Assembly: GCF_949987515.2 (NCBI RefSeq)
Contig: NC_082698.1
Span: 5,556,455 to 5,620,454, forward strand
DNA: 64,000 bases
Reading direction: 5' to 3'
From: Delphinus delphis
Lineage: Eukaryota > Chordata > Mammalia > Artiodactyla > Delphinidae
The translations under genes and the position numbers were made by a program. The notes below the pieces were generated by a model that did no database searches, had not been told where the DNA came from, and saw nothing but the letters and a program-made list of their open reading frames with translations. Each line of letters starts with the position of its first letter. Positions within the stretch are counted from its first letter, which is position 1. Shown in pieces: positions 22,215 to 33,905 of this stretch.

Positions 22215-22670
22215 TGGAAGGCTAATAATGGCTTCTCAAGGTGTCCAGGTCCCAATCTCTGGAGGCTGTGAACATGTTACTTTACATGGTAAAAGGGATT
22301 TTGCAGGATGTGACTAAATTGCGAATGTTGCCATGGGGAGATCCCCTGATTCACCAAGTGGGCCTGATATCTTCACAAGGATCCTTTTAAGAGGGAGGCA
22401 AGATGGTCAGGGTCAGAGAAGCAGGTGCAAGGATGGAAGTGAAGGTTGGAGTGATGCAGCCGTGAGCTGAAGAATCCAGGAGCTCTCTAGATGATAGAAA
22501 AGGCAAGGGACTGATGCTCCCCTAAAGCCTCCAGAAGAAACACCGGCTTGATTTTAGTTCCTTGAGACCCATTGTAGACTTCTGACCTCCAGGAATGTAG
22601 GAATGACTGTGTTATTTTAAGCCACTGAGTTTGCGGTAATTTAGTACAGCAGCAACAGGAAACTAACACA
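22215..22670 (+). mobile_element. MLT1-type solo LTR (MaLR, ERVL class)
   Basis: Features in order match an MLT1 LTR: GTTACTTTACATGG, GGGATTTTGCAGGATGTGA, ATCCTTTTAAGAGGGAGG and the 3' end TTTTAAGCCACTGAGTTTG to AACTAACACA. No internal retroviral sequence is attached, so it is a solitary old LTR. Confidence 0.75.
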
Positions 22671-24115
22671 AAGGCTGAGCGTGGCCTTCCCCTTGGCTCC
22701 TCTGGGTCCTGCACCGCAGCAAAGAGCAGGTTTCAACTTCCAGAAAAATATTAAAGATGGATCCATGATCACAGGAGACGAGCAGAATCACATACAACCA
22801 CTGCAGGGCATCTTCTCCCAGCCCCCTCCTTACCTCGGTTCACAGCCCGCTTCTGTCTCCCCACTGGTGCACTCCCAAGATGACCCCAGACCCCAAGCCT
22901 CAGTGGACATTTTCCCCGTAACTCTAGTAAGAAGTCCATCCGGCTTTGATCTCTTTAGAATCATTGGTTTGCCCCACTACTAGCCACAGAACATGAGGAC
23001 ATTTCTCCAAGCTGGATTACCTGATCTTAAATCCCACCTGCAGTGTAGGCTGGGCTGGGCCAAGGGGAGCTGGTGTCCTTTTGAGTCTCTCCTCTTGGCC
23101 TATGGGGCTAGATGGGCCTGCATGTCCTTCCTGTCCATCCATGCCACCCAAAACTGCTGAGAACACGCCCACAGCTCTGTAAGGATGCACAAGAAAATAG
23201 GCTAAGGGCAGGCTCAGTCCTCACTTAGGAAAGAAGCACTTTTCCATCACTAATACCCCGCAGAGTAGGCAGCTCTGTCCACGAAAATAGCAGCATCTCG
23301 GAGGACGACGCAAAGGAGCATGGTTCCCAGCGCCATGTTTTCTCAAGGCCCTCCTTTCCAGTAAAGTCCCTTTGCTTTGCAGATACTGAAGGACCTTGGC
23401 AGGTTTCCCCAGAACTGAGGAGCAGACAACATCAAATGCAAATCCAAGCATCTCCTGCTCAGGAAAAAAACTGCTCACAAATATACCTGAATTTTCCCAG
23501 TTTCTCTTCATCTGGATTCAGAAAAACCCGTGACCCATCTCACCTTGGGCTAGCACATTTTACACTTTCTGTGCGAAATGGACTTGGTCACCATCTCCTA
23601 GACCCTAGAGTGAGGAACCATCCAGAAACTTAGAGGAAACAGTTCTAGAATCTACAAGTTGGGGGGTAAATCATGAGTTTACAGAGCAGGGGATCTTAGC
23701 CTGAGTTGCCAGTTACAACTGTGTATTACTGGTGGTTAGTTACACAGTATATCTACTCTAGTGGGCGAATTTTCCTAATATTTTCCTCTTCTTTCAACCA
23801 TTTCTAATTTCTTGCTCAGTAGAAAAATATTCCTTTCTAGCAAGGCTGCCTATATGTTGTATGTTATGCAGAGTTGGTGCTCAGAAAATATATTTTATTT
23901 TATTTTTTACTTATTATTATTTTTATTGATGAAATAGTCTGTAATTTCTCTCCTTGCTGCGGTAAACTTGATTTTAATTACTGTAAACAACATAAGAGAA
24001 TATCTAATTAAATTTTTGTGTATGTTTTCCTCCATATAAAGTATAAAACTGAAAATTAAGTGAAACTGATGTATTCCCATTGTTTAATTGTGTCACGTTT
24101 GCATCTTTTTTTTTT
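22671..24115. other. Single-copy DNA
   Basis: No coding region or repeat recognised. The 100-codon frame at 22681-22983 and the 96-codon frame at 23221-23511 do not resemble known proteins. The right third is AT-rich. Confidence 0.45.
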
Positions 24116-24541
24116 GAAGTAAGTCAGAAAGAGAAAAACAAATACCATATGCTAACACATATATATGGATTCTAAAAAAAACGGTTCTGATGAACGTAGG
24201 GGCAGGACAGGAATAAAGACACAGACGTAGAGAATAAACTTGAGGACACGGGGAGGGGGAAGGGTAAGCTGGGACGAAGTGAGTGAGTAGCATTGACATA
24301 TATACACTACCAAATGTAAAACAGATAGCTAGTGGGAAGCAGCCGCGTGGCACAGGGAGATCAGCTCGGTGCTTTGTGACCACCTAGAGGGGTGGGATAG
24401 GGAGGGTGGGAGGGAGACGCAATAGGGAGGGGATATGGGGATATATGTATATGTATAGCTGATTCACTTTGTTGTACAGCAGAAACTAACACACCATTGT
24501 AAAGCAATTATACTCCAATAAAGATGTAAAAAAAAAAAAAA
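24116..24541 (+). mobile_element. Younger L1 3' end, plus strand
   Basis: Starts in the last codons of ORF2 (GAAGTAAGTCAGAAAGAG), runs through the 3' UTR including its G-rich tract (24250-24262) and ends with CCAATAAAGATGT plus poly-A. This is the same family as the L1 at 15895. Confidence 0.9.
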
Positions 24542-24596
24542 GGGAAAAATATTTTAAATGGATGACAGTTGAGACTGAAAAGGAAGAAGATGACTT

Positions 24597-24598
<2 letters not shown>

Positions 24599-24644
<46 letters not shown>
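24599..24644. repeat. (TA)23 microsatellite
   Basis: A pure 46-bp TA run, likely to vary in length between individuals and able to extrude a cruciform. Confidence 0.95.
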
Positions 24645-24645
<1 letters not shown>

Positions 24646-24824
24646 CTTTAAATACATACAATTTTTATTTGTCAATTATATATAAATAAAACTGAATGGA
24701 TGAATTAATTAATTAATTAGTACAAGCCAGATCACAGGTCTAATAAAACAAACAAACAAAAACACATGTATTACCTTCTTTAAAACTTGTAAAAACTAAG
24801 CTAAATAGTAATATTATTATGTCA

Positions 24825-24940
24825 GCTTTATAGAAGGGTAAATTGAAACAGATACATTGAAAGCATTGTATATGTTCCCACCATTGTTGAGGCAGAGCTG
24901 GGAGTTGAAGGTGCCTGACTACAAAACCCACATCACTAGA
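24825..24940 (-). repeat. MIR fragment
   Basis: GAGGCAGAGCTGGGAGTTGA and the following CTGACTACAAAACCCACA match the antisense tRNA-like part of MIR. Confidence 0.55.
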
Positions 24941-24941
24941 G

Positions 24942-25660
24942 TAACCCGTCCTAGAACCTGAAACTTCTACAATACTGATTCCTTTGAGTTATGTTGAGGA
25001 AGGTCAATATTGATAAACTTATTTTTGCCTTAGAATAGAAGTTTTAGTTCTTCTACCATGCCATGGATTCTGCACGGTTTCAGTTCAGAGTACCTAGTCT
25101 GAGCCATTCTGTGAGTGGGCAACTTTAGAGTGTAGAAGTTTGACAACAGTAATGTCTTCACTATCAAGGAGTGTACAGTCATCACAGCAAATTTGTTAGT
25201 GATGCTTGAGAGAACGGGACACAGATTGGGAGATTTAAATTGTCAGCAAGAGAAATACTATCATTTTATAAAAGATCTGCAAAAATGACAGCTAACTAGC
25301 TGCAGTGTCGGTGTAGAATCCTAGGCTTCCAACCTATCAGCTCTTAATACAGTTTTTTTTCTCTAAAATTTTCATTTGCTAGAAAATTTAGTTGTTATAT
25401 ATTTTGGGTTACCTGCTTCTTTGGAATTTCATTATAAAACAAAACAAATTTATTTCCCTCAAAAGTAGACACATATGCAAAGTTCTACATATAATATAAG
25501 TATGTTTCCTGACCCCAAGTTAAGAGCAAATATTTTAGAAACAGGTATGGCAAGATGAGTAATAAGGATGCATGTGATAATTAAGAAACATTTCTAATGT
25601 CCTATAAACTGGAATAATGATAATATACTCACTGCCTATTACATATTATCAGTCAGCATT
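24942..25660. other. AT-rich single-copy DNA
   Basis: No repeat or coding signal recognised. Confidence 0.45.
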
Positions 25661-26149
25661 TTTTTTTAACATCTTTTTTGGAGTATAATTGCTTTACAAT
25701 GGTGTGTTAGTTTCTGCTTTATAACAAAGTGAATCAGTTATACATATACATACGTTCCCATATCTCTTCCCTCTGGCGTCTCCCTCCCTCCCACCCTCCC
25801 TATCCCACCCCTCTAGGTGGTCACAAAGCACCGAGCTGATCTCCCTGTGCTATGCGTCTGCTTCCCACTAGCTATCTACCTTACGTTTGGTAGTGTATAT
25901 ATGTCCATGCCACTCTCTCACTTCGTCACAGCTTACCCTTCCCCCTCCCCTCCCCTTCCCCCTCCCCTCCCCTTCCCCCTCCCCTCCCCTTCCCCCTCCC
26001 CATATCCTCAAGTCCATTCTCTAGTAGGTCTCTGTCTTTATTTCTGTCTTACCCCTAGGTTCTTCATGACCTTTTTTTTTTTTTCTTAGATTCCATATCT
26101 ATGTGTTAGCATACGGCATTTGTTTTTCTCTTTCTGACATATATACATA
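25661..26149 (-). mobile_element. Younger L1 3' end with expanded tract
   Basis: Same family as the copies at 15895 and 24116, antisense. The C-rich (G-rich on the L1 sense strand) tract at 25937-26001 has expanded to almost four units. The copy reaches the last ORF2 codons and is cut by the SINE at 26150. Confidence 0.9.
25937..26001. repeat. 17-bp minisatellite in L1 3' UTR
   Basis: Three full tandem copies and one partial copy of CCTTCCCCCTCCCCTCC with no visible mismatch. On the opposite strand this is a dense run of G tracts able to form G-quadruplexes. Confidence 0.92.
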
Positions 26150-26431
26150 TTTTTAATTTATTTATTTTAGGCTGCGTTGGGTCTTTGTTGTTGCACGTGG
26201 GCTTTCTCTAGTTGCGATGAGTGGGGGTTACTGTTCATTGCAGTGCACGCCTTCTCATTGTTGTGGCTTCTCTTGTTGTGGAGCATAGGCTCTAGGCGCA
26301 CGGGATTCAGTAGTTGTGGCGCACGGGCTTCGTTGCTCTGCAGCATGTGGGATCTTCCTGGACCAGGGCTCGAACCCGTGTCCCCTGAATTGACGGGCGA
26401 ATTCTTAACCACTGCGCCACCAGGGAAGTCC
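26150..26431 (-). mobile_element. CHR SINE, long form
   Basis: TTTA-rich tail, GGCTGCGTTGGGTCTTTGTT body and a tRNA-like head ending CCACCAGGGAAGTC. It abuts the L1 3' end; target duplications are not clear. Confidence 0.9.
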
Positions 26432-28589
26432 TGACTTGGTACATTTTAAGACTCCAGTTTGTGGTTGAGGACGAAGGGAGAAGGGGACACAGAGCCTTGA
26501 GGATTTTCATCCCCGAGCAAAGATGCCAGAAGTTGCTATCACCCCAGTTTCCTGCAGAGATTTTCCATCAGTTTTGGGCATATAGGAAATCTGACCATCT
26601 CTGAGTCCATACTGAGAAAGTGAGAGGAGGAAACACCCAGCTGAAGAGTCGTAGGCTACGTCATCCTTAATCCTTTATGTGCTTTGCTGAAGGTATATCT
26701 TTTCCTGGTGTGGGGAGGGGAAAGCTCTGTTGCGAGTCACAGATCTCTTGAGTCAGAAAAAAAATATGGAAAAAGATTTCCAGGGGCAAATGTTTTCTTT
26801 TCAAAAATTAGCGGTAATATCAAAAAAAGAGACTCGAAGGCAGGGCATCCCCAAGTGCCATGCAGAGGTCCACCCATGTCCCCTCATCCAGGCCCCCCAG
26901 ATTCAGGTAAAGCCCTGGGCGCATTCAGTTTTTGTTTCTGCGGGACCCACAGTCTCTCTGATCCACGCCATCCTGAGTGCATGACTCTGTCCGTCCGCTT
27001 GATTCCACACACAAGGCAGTTGTGCGGGCGGTGGAATTGGAGGAACGTTGGCGATGGTGGAGCGGCTTTGTAACTCACGCTTAATAAGCTATTCTGTCCT
27101 TCGAAGCCCCTGGGGACCCTCCGCTTCAGCCCTCCCTTCCTCTCCCCCCTCCTCTCTTCTCTCCTTGACCTCTACATGCAGAGCATCTGAAGCCCATCTT
27201 TTATTGACTTGCTTCAAGCCAACTTGAGTGGGGCAGCCACTCAAGTTGAGGAGCCACTTTAAGCCCCCTGAACGGATGACTGAGGTATTTTCCAACATAG
27301 TGACTGCACCCTCCCTGAAAGAATGTTGGTCTTTCCATTAAGATGATATTTTTAAACCTTACTCTATAAAGATAGTGTATATGCCCTTTAAAATTACGTA
27401 CCATAATGTACATTTTTGCAACATATCTGAAAATTCAGCCTTGTGTTAGCTTAATAATAAATTCACATTTTTCCTATCATTAAAATAATGAATGAAAACG
27501 ATTCCATGAGAAAGTGCAGTCATGCACAGGATTACCTTATTATCTTCATTAAATATTTCCTGAGAAAGTGATAATTATGGTAGTCAAACTGTCAAAGCCA
27601 AAATGAGTCACAAGACAAATATTGTAGGTAAACCTTCTAGTCCTCCAGTGTAGGAATTTGCCGACAAAATAGAGTTCTTAGTTCTTCTAATTTCTTAGTT
27701 CTTCTAATTAACAGAGGAGAGCTTTCTCAGAGGTGATAGAAATATGATCCCTTACCAAGATATTCCATTTAAGAAAATTTGCAAATTGTGAATATAAACT
27801 ATTTATGGTCATGTGATGTCATTTTCAGAAAGGGAGCTAGAGACTTACTTCAGGCGGGTCTAGCAGCGTGTAATTTGCAGTCAAGACATGCCACCTCGAG
27901 AATTTGTAAACATATTTATGAACATATATGCCAGAGCCATTTGCATATTGTAATTTTTAATTGGTCGGTGATTCCGCACGGAAATCTTTAGTTGAAGATT
28001 TTCATGGGAGATTCTACTCAACTTTTTTCTAAATAGGAAGAAGTTTCTAAAGAAGCCTTCAGAGGCTGCCTTAACAAAAGAGAAAATAACTTGTATCATC
28101 TTTCCTAGCAAATATGCGACTTTTTCCAATAGAGCAAGCATTCCCCTCACTGCCGAATCCACTTTACTCTCAGTCATCTTCTATTTTGACTTTGGAAATG
28201 CAATTGTCTCCTCTCCTGGCCACGGAAAGAGTGCGCTCCCAAGCTTTCAGGGAATTGAGAAATCAGAAGGCGTGCTTTGCTTGTACTTTCTTCAGTTTCT
28301 TCAGATCACTGTTGATTAAATATTCAAGCAGCATTTCTTTCTTCTTGGGCATTTTGTACTTTATAAACATAAACCCTTATTTAGCATTGTTCTATTATTC
28401 CATAGGAGTTGGATTATTCTTCTTTCATGAAATTTCAAGATTAGTGTTGTAGTTGCCAGCTAAGCGCATCTATCTAGGTGATTCAAAATGGAAAGCTCAA
28501 GTTTAAGGAAAATGTCTGAAAATTTCAAGAGGATGCAAACATCAGAAGGCAACAAGGTTCATTTCAAAGGAGGAATTGAATCCATTCCA
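26432..28589. other. Single-copy DNA with one perfect hairpin
   Basis: No gene recognised; the 129-codon frame at 26684-27073 overlaps other frames and has no known domain. Contains a pyrimidine tract (27124-27165) and the inverted repeat at 27220-27248. The right half is AT-rich. Confidence 0.45.
27220..27248. repeat. Perfect 12-bp inverted repeat
   Basis: CAACTTGAGTGG, a five-base loop GGCAG, then CCACTCAAGTTG. All twelve pairs match. Confidence 0.95.
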
Positions 28590-29770
28590 GGGGAATTTAT
28601 TTGAACAAATGGATTTCTCACAGCAAATAAGAATTGCGTGCTACAATGAGATATTGCTGTGTGGCATCCACTAGTGAACAAGACCCAGACTGCTCTCTCA
28701 CGGCATTTATAACCTAGTGAAGAGAACGGGCATGTATGCTCATGGTGCTAATGAAGGCAGCAGAAAAGCAGGGATCCAGGATGTTTTCCTGGCGGGTGGA
28801 CCAGAGCTGGGCCTCAGATGATTCTGCTAAGTAGGGATGGGAGGTAAGGAAAGGCGCTCCAGGAAGAGGAACCCATGTGAGCAAAGGCCCTGGGCACGCA
28901 CTTGTGTAGTGTCCATACTCTGGTTACGAGGAAGTAAGCAGTGCATGTGAAGGAGGGGCTGGCTGGGGCGAGACCCAAAAGAAACTTGAATGCCAAGCTG
29001 AGGGGATTGAATTATACAGAAAGCAGTGTGAGAGGTGGACGTGGGGGCTGAGGGTTTTTAGATTCTGGAACTGTGTGCTGTAACTTAGGAAGATCTTCTG
29101 GGCAGTTGTATAGAAAGAAGAGATACTTGGGACCAGGCAGTTGGAAGGCTAGTGTCCAGGAGAAATGCAGTGACTTGAGCAAAGGGTGGCAGCAAAAAGA
29201 ATGGAGAGAATTGACAGGGCAAGTAGGGAATAAGAGGGAGCATTCAAAGATGACTTTGAGTTTGTTTTCTTAGGTTGGATGATTTGAATCATGTTGGCCC
29301 AACTGGGTGAAATAAAAGAGTTTAGCGTAGAAGGCAGTCTGAGAAAGGAGCTGAAAATTTAGTTGAGCATGAGATGAGGGTCTGCTGAGACATTCAGGGA
29401 AGGATATCCCATAGACAGGTAGCTGTGGGGGCCAGGAGCCCAGGGAGAGTTTGGCTCAAGGGTCCTCAGCGGGTCATTGGCTGCAGCCCAGGTGGGTTGA
29501 GAAGGTCCAGGAAAGAGGATGTGAAGAGAGTGGGAGAGAATTGGGCCAAGAGATGGATCCTCACTTAGGAGGCCTGTGGGAGAGAAGAGAATCCTTTATC
29601 CTGGAAGGGAGCACAGTAGTAGGAAGTATTTCCTTTTTGGGAAGGTCTACATGTGTTTGCTTGGAGCTAGTAGAAAAGAAAAAAAGGGAGAGCGGGAGAG
29701 TCATGAAGGGGCAGAGGGGAAGAGCAGGTGAGCAAAGATGATGGAGAGGAGGGCCACTTCTTTCTAGATG
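28590..29770 (-). repeat. L2-like LINE, antisense
   Basis: Phrases such as GGAAAGGCGCTCCAGGAAGA and GAGCAAAGGCCCTGGGCACG resemble the antisense of the L2 3' region. It is diverged and open frames are accidental. Assignment by eye. Confidence 0.5.
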
Positions 29771-30149
29771 GGGAGAGAAATGGGGAAGCCACAGGACTAT
29801 TTTGAGAGACACTCTTCTCTTTGTCACATCAAATACCACCAAATAGCACAGACGTGATCTCTTCAAGATGTGAGTTACATTAATGTACGCTGAAGTCATA
29901 AGACTTTACATCGTATAGTGCTTCCAACAATCAGACCTTCCTGGTCAGCTGTCAGCCCAGGGTCCGGTGGACGGCCAGCATCACCGGAGGGGAAGTCAGG
30001 CGCTTCATCCCATTTGGAGCTTGGACCCAATTCCCTTAATCCACTCTACCTTCTTTTTGCTTGGGTACCTCATGTCTCTGTAACTACTGCCTTAGCATCT
30101 AAATATTGACCATAATTTGTGTGTATTGGGAACAGCTTCATTTGTATAG
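29771..30149. other. Single-copy DNA
   Basis: Nothing recognised. Confidence 0.4.
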
Positions 30150-30335
30150 TGCTTTCCTCTACATTCGAGCCTCACTATGACTGGGCGAAGAAGTTAAGGC
30201 AATTTTTACTATATCTACTTGTCTGACCAGTAGCCTGAGACCCTGGGACGAAGGGTGATTTATCAAAGTCATACAGGGACAATGTTGGGGCCAGGAGTGA
30301 GCTCTTTTAAATTGATGGAATTCTCTTCCCATAAT
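30150..30335 (-). repeat. MIR-like fragment
   Basis: A diverged antisense MIR pattern: CCTGAGACCCTGGGACGAAG, AAAGTCATACAGGGACAA and GGGGCCAGGAGTGAGCTC. Confidence 0.4.
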
Positions 30336-31029
30336 GCGAGACATGGGGTTAGATTTCCCAACTGGACACGACATCTTTTTGGTGGTCCCTTTGGAGAGAG
30401 GAGTTAGCGTCCATGCGTTCTATGTGAAGTGAGGCTTTGGGGTCAGGCCTGCAGCAGCCAGGCTGAGTATGGTCTCTTACTAAGTACCCCAAGGAGTGGG
30501 ATTTTTGTTTTCTGAGCCATTATGCTCATGAGGGTGCTGGGCAGGCTTCATGACTGTACGCAGGGTTGCACTCATTTGTAGTGCCGTGTGCAAACTGACA
30601 GTCTGGTGAAAGAACTGCCAGCAGGTGAGGGGAAGGCAAAGCAGAGGGAGGTCGGGAGGGAGGTCGCAAGTCTTGCCAAATGTGTACTTGGCATTATAAT
30701 AGGAGTGATGCCACGAGCCGAGTAAATCCATTTAAATTTCTGATAAATAACTGCTGCTGTTGTCATCGTGCAGTGATGTCAGGTTCCCTTCATGCATCCA
30801 TCCTTTCCACAAAGAATCCATTAGTCTTGCGTGAATCTTCGCTTATCTCATTACACGGTCTACAGAAAGCAAAGTTATTTCAGTTGGAAAATCTTCTTTT
30901 TATTCTCCTATTTAAACAGGAATCAGACCCTAGAACATTAATAATCTTTCCTTACATCATATAAAATATCAAAGGAAAGGTTCCATGGATTTTCTGCTTT
31001 GATGCCTGTGTGTAGGATCCACCCCTGTT
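30336..31029. other. Single-copy DNA
   Basis: No repeat or coding signal recognised. Confidence 0.4.
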
Positions 31030-31110
31030 CATTCACTCACTCAAAAACTTCTGTAGAGTACCTACTATGTGCCAGGAACTGGGATAAATCCTGGAGACTT
31101 TTGCCCGTTT
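31030..31110 (-). repeat. L2 3'-end fragment, antisense
   Basis: TTCATTCACTCACTCAAAAA followed by GTACCTACTATGTGCCAGGA is the antisense L2 terminus. Confidence 0.6.
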
Positions 31111-31379
31111 GACAAGGGGCCCATCTACCTTGTTCAAGGGATGTGACACATTACAGCTATTGCAAGTCAACCCCAACAGGAAGAATATTAATAATACTGT
31201 TGTGAAGTTGCCTCTACTGATGACGAGCCCATCAGAGAGGTTAGACTTCCTTATGTTTAATTTTTTAAATTTTAAAAGAATTACAAAGTTATAGAAAAGT
31301 TGCAATTGGAATATAAAGAATGGTTTTCTGGACCATTTGAGAATAAGTTGCTGAGCTGATGCTTCATCTTCCCTGAACA

Positions 31380-31525
31380 CTTCAAGGAATTCTTTATAGA
31401 GAAGGTAGCATTTTACTTAAATCCTAAAAAATTAGAAGAATTTGGATCTATGGGGATAGGCAAAGGGCATCCCAGATAGAAAGAATAGTTTTAACAAAGC
31501 CAAGTAGGTGGAAAGTTACGGAGTA
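31380..31525 (-). repeat. L2-like fragment, antisense
   Basis: The pattern GAGAAGGTAGCATTTTACTT, GGGCATCCCAGATAGAAAGA and AACAAAGCCAAG follows the antisense L2 order. It may be the continuation of the copy at 31030. Confidence 0.45.
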
Positions 31526-31589
31526 CACATGGATGACAGTAAAATCAGGAAAAGCAAGATCAGGTCATGTGTCACTTAAGTCTCTTTGG

Positions 31590-31964
31590 GTTGGAAATGA
31601 CAAAATCCAATACCAGTCAGCTAAAGAGAAAAGGAATCTATTGTTTCACTTAAGAGAAAAGTCAGGGATAGCCTTAGGAATGACTCAAAAATGTCCCTAC
31701 CCTGTTTCCCCCCATCTTGTCACCTGGCTTTAGTGATGGGCTTCATCCCAGAGAGGCTTTCTTTTCATGACCACAAAAGAGATGCCATAGCTCCAGTCCT
31801 CATATTTCTTAGCAGAAAATAATGTGTATTTCCCAGGATACCTGGACAAAGTCTTATTGCTTCTCATTGCCTCTGATTGGTCACGTGCATAACATTGAAC
31901 TCACCAGTGTGTCAAAGGAAATGTGATTTATTCACTGATTGGCTTAGATCTTGCTGGTGTGCTT
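31590..31964. repeat. Possible ancient repeat, unnamed
   Basis: The layout (AAAGGAATCTATTGTTTCAC at the left, CTCTGATTGGTCACGTGCAT in the middle, CACTGATTGGCTTAG at the right) recalls an old mammalian repeat, but I cannot name it. Confidence 0.3.
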
Positions 31965-32195
31965 CACTTTTGGAGCGTGTCCTCTGGATGAGGCCAGGTT
32001 TCCTCCAAGAACCAGGAGTGAGAGTTTTGAAGAGGTGGTTTCTCAGAGGGAAATAAGGATGTGGTTAGAAAGGAAAGTGGAATAGATGCCAGGAGGTCAT
32101 GAAAAAAAGCCTGAATGTTCATAACAGGCAAAGGGTTTGGGGTCAGATCCCAAAAGGCCTTGAATGCCAGGATATGCTTACTCAGGACATTCAAT
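31965..32195 (-). repeat. L2-like fragment, antisense
   Basis: GGGGTCAGATCCCAAAAGGC followed by CTTGAATGCCAGG fits an antisense L2 segment. Confidence 0.35.
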
Positions 32196-32227
32196 GCCCA
32201 GGGGTCAGCTCTGATGTCTTTTCAGAG

Positions 32228-32324
32228 TGATGGTGATGATGATGATGATGATATTGATGATGATGGTGATGGTGATGTTGATGATGATGGTGATGGTGAT
32301 GTTGAAAATGATGGTGCTGATGAT
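32228..32324. repeat. (GATGAT/GGTGAT)n repeat
   Basis: A trinucleotide GAT/GGT array with a nested 24-bp unit (GATGATGGTGATGGTGATGT plus TGAT) seen twice. The plus-strand poly-Asp frame across it is an artefact of the repeat. Confidence 0.93.
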
Positions 32325-32334
32325 TACTTACTCT

Positions 32335-32425
32335 GTGCTAGACATTGTCCCCTGGGCTTCACTCACCTGAATTAAAATTTTATATGTACCTAGAACAGTA
32401 CTGGGTATACATTTGTCACTCAGTA
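32335..32425 (+). repeat. L2 3'-end fragment
   Basis: CTAGAACAGTACTGGGTATA and CACTCAGTAAATATCCACTA match the sense L2 terminus. Confidence 0.45.
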
Positions 32426-33039
32426 AATATCCACTAACTATTTGAAAATGCCCAAAGACATAGCACTGAGGGCAGTGTGGTCATTAGGGTTATAGAGAAT
32501 CAGACATTCCTGGAGTGTATTGTGCTTGTTTAAAATGTTTAAACTACGGAAATTGAAATTATTAACTTTGATGACCTTAGAGTAGATAATTCCAAGGATA
32601 AGTTTACTGATTACCTTATTTGTGTGAACTGGGAGTAAAATAATATTATTTCAAACTAGATGCTGAGGAGGAGCAGGCAGATGCAAAGAAGAGGCAGCTG
32701 GTTAATCTTGACATTTTTTATAGCAGAGGGTCAATAGGTGAAAAGTTAAGTGAGCAGGAAGTAAAGTATTATAAAGAGGTGTTTGTGTAGAGGTGATTAC
32801 TTGCACAAAAATGCAAACCTCATTAAGACAGAAAGATAAAAAACCGAAATGACTACATACTGAAAGATCATTGTATGTATTTCCATATACATGTATATGT
32901 GTGTATAGGTATGTATATATATATATATATACATCTATATACATAAAATATATAATATTCTGAAACTGAGGCAAAATATATTGATTGTGATAAATGTAAA
33001 TCGGCTTAGACTGTTAAAGGAAGGATTTACAGTTTTGGT
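32426..33039. other. AT-rich DNA with a TA/TG run
   Basis: No coding signal; a TA/TG simple repeat lies at about 32880-32955. Confidence 0.5.
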
Positions 33040-33664
33040 TACTTAAGAAAAATCCAACACTATGCCGTATATAAGAGACATTTCTAAAATAAAGAGATCT
33101 AGAAAGATTAACAGTTGAAGAATGGACAAACTTATGCTATATGAGATAATGAATAAGTAAAATAAAAAGAAGGATAAAAATGCAAGAAAGAAAACTTGAT
33201 ATCTGGCAAGGTATGTCAGATCAGAAAGCATTATAAAAGACCGGGAAAGCAGTTTATAATGTCAAGGCTACGATCACAGAAGATACTGCAGTTGCTAGCA
33301 TGTAGGCACCCAGTGACGTGGCAACAATTGCAGTGCAGAATCTATAAAAGATTCAAGGAGAATTAGTCAAGCACATAACGTTAGACTTAACCCACTCCTC
33401 TCAACTGAAGCAATAACACGTGGACAGAAAATTAGTAAGAATATAGAAGACATAATAGCATACTCAATGAGTAAATTTTATAGAAATCTAAACTACATAT
33501 GAGAAGACACCTTCTCTTAAAGTACAAATGAAACATTAAGACAATTGACCAAATCTTACCTCACAAAGAAGATCTCAATGAATTTAAAGGAATAGAAATA
33601 ATACAAGCAGGATTCTCAAACCACAATGAACCAGAAATTGACAACATTAAAAAACAAAAACACC

Positions 33665-33905
33665 CTTCCACTCTTAAATATAAAACAATGACAGCAAACA
33701 CAGGCAACAAAAGCTAAAATCAACAAGTGGGAATGCATCAAACTAAAGAACTTCTGCAGAGCAAATTGAAAAATAATCAATAAATTTGAAAACAATACAT
33801 TGAAAAGGCAACGTACAGAATGAGAGGAAATATTTGCAAACCATATATCTGATAAGGGATTAATAAACAAAATATATAAAGAACTAAAACCTAAAACCAC
33901 TACCA
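33665..33905 (+). mobile_element. L1 ORF2 C-terminal piece out of order
   Basis: AAAATCAACAAGTGGGAATG to TGCAAACCATATATCTGATA matches L1 ORF2 sequence that normally lies more than 1.5 kb downstream. It sits between the endonuclease and linker parts of the host L1, so it is a separate nested or rearranged piece. Confidence 0.6.

Noticed and set aside
25937..26001. CRISPR-like array
   Set aside because: The units are directly tandem with no spacers and lie in an L1 3' UTR; the genome is mammalian.
24591..26441. Shared TGACTTGGTA at 24591 and 26433 as the target duplication of one 1.8-kb insertion
   Set aside because: The interval holds unrelated pieces in both orientations and the ten-base match may be chance.
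32115..32375. Asp-rich protein
   Set aside because: Produced by the GAT/GGT simple repeat.
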